Assembly (NCBI RefSeq): GCF_900445235.1
Contig: NZ_UFSM01000001.1
Location: 248,001-312,000, forward strand
Direction of reading: 5' to 3'
DNA from: Aminobacter aminovorans
GTDB taxonomy: Bacteria; Pseudomonadota; Alphaproteobacteria; Rhizobiales; Rhizobiaceae
Length of the DNA: 64,000 nt
Made by a program: the position numbers and the translations under genes. The notes below the pieces were generated by a model. The model saw only the letters and a list, made by a program, of their open reading frames with translations, made no database searches and was not told the DNA's origin. Shown here one piece after another: positions 61,467-64,000 of the stretch (positions within the stretch are counted from its first letter, which is position 1; each line of letters starts with the position of its first letter).

Positions 61467-61495
61467 AATTCCATTCTCTCAGCCCCGGAAAAAAC

Positions 61496-61663
61496 ATGCG
61501 CGACGTGACCCCACCTGCTCCCGACCTTCGCGAGATTGCGCTGCCGCCCGAGGCAAGCGCTGCCGAAGCCGCCGATTTCGCGCGCGGCATCTCAGTGCTC
61601 GAACGGCTGGCCAGACGCGTCACTGAGTTGACCCGCACGCAGGACCAGGAGGACAAGCTGTGA
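61496..61663 (+). CDS. AtzG-like small subunit (DUF4089-type)
   Basis: The 55-residue protein starts MRDVTPPAPDLREIALPPEASAAEAADFARGISVLERLARRVTEL. This short helical type is found directly before AtzE-like amidases (AtzG of 1-carboxybiuret hydrolase, HpxX of the oxamate/ureide pathway), where it is a required partner subunit. The stop overlaps the amidase start (GTGA), the usual coupling. A GGAAAA ribosome-binding site precedes the ATG. Confidence 0.75.
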   Translation: MRDVTPPAPDLREIALPPEASAAEAADFARGISVLERLARRVTELTRTQDQEDKL

Positions 61664-63030
61664 GCAGGCTGGAACAGCTTTCCATCGCTGAACTCGCCCG
61701 CGCCGTGACCAAAGGCGAGATCGCGGCCGTCGAGGTGACGGGCTATTTCCTCGACCGAATCGCTCGTTTCGATCGCGAGCTTTCGGGCTACATCCATGTC
61801 GCCGACGAGGCGGCGCTGGCGCAGGCCCGGCGTCTCGACGCGCGCCTCGCGGCCGGCGAGACCGTCGGCCCGCTGGCAGGCGTGCCGATTTCGGTCAAGG
61901 ACATCGTCGCGGTTGCCGGCATGCCCAACACCGGGGCTTCGCATTCGCGGCTCGGCCGCAAGCCGACGCAGGATGCGCCGGTGGTGCGCCGGCTCAGCGA
62001 TGCCGGCGCGATCATCATCGGCAAGGCCAACTGCCACGAACTGGCCTTCGGCGGACCATCCTTCGACCTGCCGTTTCCGCCGGCGCGCAATCCCTGGAAC
62101 CCTGAGATGTTCCCGGGCGGCTCGTCGAGCGGGTCGGGCGTCACTGTCGCCGGCGGGCTGTGCCTGGGCTCGGTGGCAACCGACACCGCCGGCTCGATCC
62201 GCCTGCCGGCGACCATGTGCGGCATGGTCGGATTCAAGCCGGGCTTCGGTATGGTTCCGGTAGAAGGGATCGATACGCTGGCGCAGTCGATGGACCATTG
62301 CGGGCCGATCGCGGCGCGGGTTGACGACTGCCACAGGCTCTATGCCGCGATGTCGGCGAGCGAAAGCCGGCCGATGTCTATCGGCGACAGGCCGTCATTT
62401 GCCGGCATGCGCCTCGGCATCTCCGCCTGCCAATGGGGGCTGGGCGCCAGCCTGCGGCCCGAAATGGCAACGGCGATGCAGAACGCCCTCGACCTTTTCG
62501 ACCACAATGGCGGCGAGATCATCGAACTCGAACTGCCGCCGCTCGAAACTTTCCACGCCCCCGGGGCAGTGGTGATGATGGCCGAGATTGCAGCGCATTA
62601 CGGCGCCGAGGTGCGCGGCAACTTCTCCGCTTTCGGCGAAATGTTTCGCGGCCGCGCGCTGGTCGGCGAAAGTCTTGCCGCAGCCGAGATCGTCGCGGCA
62701 GGGACGCTGCGCGACGTGCTGCGCAGACAGATCGACGCCAGCCTCGCCACTGTAGACGCGATTCTGTTGCCCGGCGCGCTGGCGCCGGCTGGACCGCTCA
62801 AGACAGTCGACAAGTTCTATTTCCTCGAAGAGCCTATCCCCAACATCCTGGCCAACCTGACCGGCCACCCGGCCCTGGCCTTTCCGTTCGGCAAGGCCGG
62901 CAATGGCATGCCGCTGGGGTTGCAGATTCTGGGCGCAGGGTGGGGCGAAAATCGCCTCTTCGACATCGCTGCCAGGTTCGAACGGCTCGACGGCAATCCC
63001 GTCAGGCTGCCGCCACGCTATTTCAGCTGA
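61660..63030 (+). CDS. AtzE/HpxY-like amidase (amidase signature family)
   Basis: The 456-residue enzyme starts at GTG 61660, overlapping the AtzG-like gene. The catalytic triad is Lys80 (PISVKDIVAV), cis-Ser155 (GGSSSGSGV) and nucleophile Ser179 (DTAGSIRLPA), spaced as expected. LAGVPISVKDI and the tail PLGLQILGAGWGENRLFDIAARFE are typical. It hydrolyses an amide or carboxy-urea and probably works with the HpxW-like enzyme and the oxidase of this cluster. Confidence 0.9.
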   Translation: MSRLEQLSIAELARAVTKGEIAAVEVTGYFLDRIARFDRELSGYIHVADEAALAQARRLDARLAAGETVGPLAGVPISVKDIVAVAGMPNTGASHSRLGRKPTQDAPVVRRLSDAGAIIIGKANCHELAFGGPSFDLPFPPARNPWNPEMFPGGSSSGSGVTVAGGLCLGSVATDTAGSIRLPATMCGMVGFKPGFGMVPVEGIDTLAQSMDHCGPIAARVDDCHRLYAAMSASESRPMSIGDRPSFAGMRLGISACQWGLGASLRPEMATAMQNALDLFDHNGGEIIELELPPLETFHAPGAVVMMAEIAAHYGAEVRGNFSAFGEMFRGRALVGESLAAAEIVAAGTLRDVLRRQIDASLATVDAILLPGALAPAGPLKTVDKFYFLEEPIPNILANLTGHPALAFPFGKAGNGMPLGLQILGAGWGENRLFDIAARFERLDGNPVRLPPRYFS

Positions 63031-63698
63031 TGCAAGCGCCGCCGGCGTGGCGGCGTACCCCTAGAACGGCCACCGCCCTGCCAGCCGAAGCCGCCGCACG
63101 CGCAACACAGCACGAGCGAGGTGGTAGTTGAACATCGCTGGCGGCGAGAAACGCGATAACAGAACGTACAAGCATATCTCCGCCTTTAGCGACGACTTTC
63201 CAGCAATTGCATGCGGCTTCTGAGCTCAACCAAACAGGATAACGTCGCTGGCTGCACCAACAGGCTGGCGCAATTTGCACTCTTGTCGCTGAACTCCGGC
63301 ACGGCCGTAGCTGTTGCAACGATGTATTTTCCTCAGATGCGATCACCGGGAAAGGCCAGAGAGTGCCGGCATCATGGATGCAATGGTCATTTTTAGTATA
63401 CTATATGCAAGAAATTGCCGGAATAGATGGTCGAGCCAACTTCCGGTGTGATATTCGTGAACGAAATTTCAGCAATCACGTTCTAAATTTTGTGCATTTT
63501 CAATAATTTATGTGGCTGATCGGCGAATTTCCGAAGCGCGGCCCGGCATCGTCAGCAAAGTTGATCAACTATCGCTTGACAGTCAATTGCATACAATCCA
63601 CTCTTCTGGCCGAGGGATGTGGCGGCCCGCATTATCAACGCAGCATAAGACTGCGCACATCAGGTCGAATTTGTTGTCTTTCGCGAATGGGTGGACCA
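63031..63698 (+). other. 668-bp intergenic region before a peptide-type binding protein
   Basis: It has distinctly lower GC content than the rest of the window and no credible gene. It contains AGTATACTATATGCAA (63395-63410) and TTGACAGTCAATTGCATACAATCC (TTGACA at 63576-63581), both with TATGCAA/TTGCATA-type halves typical of GntR-FCD sites. The second TTGACA could be the -35 box of the gene at 63699. A minus-strand frame (63023-63346) looks spurious. Confidence 0.5.
63395..63410. promoter_or_regulatory. TATGCAA-type element upstream of the binding-protein gene
   Basis: AGTATACTATATGCAA combines a GTATAC core with a TATGCAA half-site, in an AT-rich pocket. It is a weaker relative of the HDO operators. 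Confidence 0.4.
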
Positions 63699-64000
63699 AT
63701 GAACTTATTGACGAAACTGGCAAGCAGCGCCGCCGTTGCGGCGATCATGGCACTTTCCCCGCTGTCGGCGTACGCCGCCGACATCACCATCGCGATCGGA
63801 TCGGAGCCTTCGACGCTCGATCCGCAGGTGCGCGACGACGGCGGTGAACGCGCGATAAACGACAATGTCTATGAAACGCTGATGGCGCGCACGCCGGACG
63901 GCGAACTGGTCGCCGGACTGGCGGCGGCGACGCCGACCCAGGTCGACGCCAAGACCTGGGAATTCAAGCTCAGGCCCGACATCAAGTTCCACAATGGCGA
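63699..64000 (+). CDS. Peptide/nickel-type ABC transporter substrate-binding protein (partial)
   Basis: The frame starts at ATG 63699 and leaves the window after about 100 residues. The first part is a signal peptide (MNLLTKLASSAAVAAIMALSPLSAYA). The mature start ADITIAIGSEPSTLDPQVRDDGGERAINDNVYETLMARTPDGELVAGLA is the hallmark of family 5 binding proteins (DppA/OppA type). WEFKLRPDIKFHNG follows. It probably feeds the amidase and oxidase genes upstream with a peptide-like or amide substrate. Confidence 0.9.
   Translation, partial: MNLLTKLASSAAVAAIMALSPLSAYAADITIAIGSEPSTLDPQVRDDGGERAINDNVYETLMARTPDGELVAGLAAATPTQVDAKTWEFKLRPDIKFHNG

Noticed and set aside
63023..63346. Minus-strand 107-codon frame after the amidase
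   Set aside because: It overlaps the amidase end, has irregular composition and no family resemblance.
1..64000. CRISPR array, tRNA or rRNA genes, insertion sequence with transposase, prophage
   Set aside because: I saw no regularly spaced direct repeats, no cloverleaf or rRNA sequence, and no transposase, integrase or phage structural gene in any frame.

Overview
The window is GC-rich and almost fully coding, and it reads as chromosomal DNA of a rhizobial alphaproteobacterium of the Phyllobacteriaceae (Mesorhizobium- or Aminobacter-like). Grounds for this are the cysG-DUF2849 pair, an agl alpha-glucoside operon with divergent aglR, a Fur-type regulator (Mur-like) close to a sitABCD manganese/iron transporter, several LacI-controlled sugar ABC operons, and palindromic intergenic elements of the rhizobial type. 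The genus is an inference from gene content, not from a marker gene.

Layout. 1-1675: siroheme synthase cysG overlapping a DUF2849 gene (sulfate assimilation). 2266-13817: housekeeping and envelope genes (host-attachment-type protein, CPA2 antiporter, porin-like protein, DUF2865 protein, MarR regulator with a DUF6616 gene, class A PBP, small hypotheticals, RNase D, M20 peptidase). 13928-14100: a strong candidate small RNA on the minus strand. 14161-14909: a decaying locus in which two divergent genes (HxlR and NTF2-like) have lost their 5' halves, beside a tautomerase gene that has lost its catalytic Pro. 15029-19724: GNAT, polA, LysE exporter, Zur-type regulator. 19891-28657: sugar ABC transporter plus three catabolic genes, controlled by a divergent LacI regulator with two identical operators. 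28788-35713: gnd, Mur-like regulator, GT25, sitABCD. 35830-43757: the agl operon (aglE-F-G-A-K) and aglR.

43768-64000 is the most unusual part. A GntR regulator, an esterase, a ferredoxin reductase, a GlcG/HbpS-like protein and a heme-oxygenase-like diiron (HDO) protein form one minus-strand block. A second block holds a nearly identical HDO paralogue, two 2Fe-2S ferredoxins, an uncharacterised 99-residue protein, an aldehyde dehydrogenase, a TSUP exporter and an ornithine-cyclodeaminase homologue. Both HDO genes carry the same 17-bp element in front. The blocks are separated by an ECF sigma/anti-sigma/subtilase operon and a YjhX-type gene. Next comes an HpxW-like gamma-glutamyltransferase, an SDR whose catalytic Tyr is replaced, a DadA-like oxidase, an AtzG-like small subunit with an AtzE/HpxY-like amidase, and the start of a peptide-type ABC binding protein. 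I infer an uncharacterised oxidative pathway for a nitrogenous compound: the HDO proteins would be fed by the ferredoxin chain, and amidase, dehydrogenase and exporter would process the products.

All identities come from reading the translated sequence by eye. No similarity search was run.
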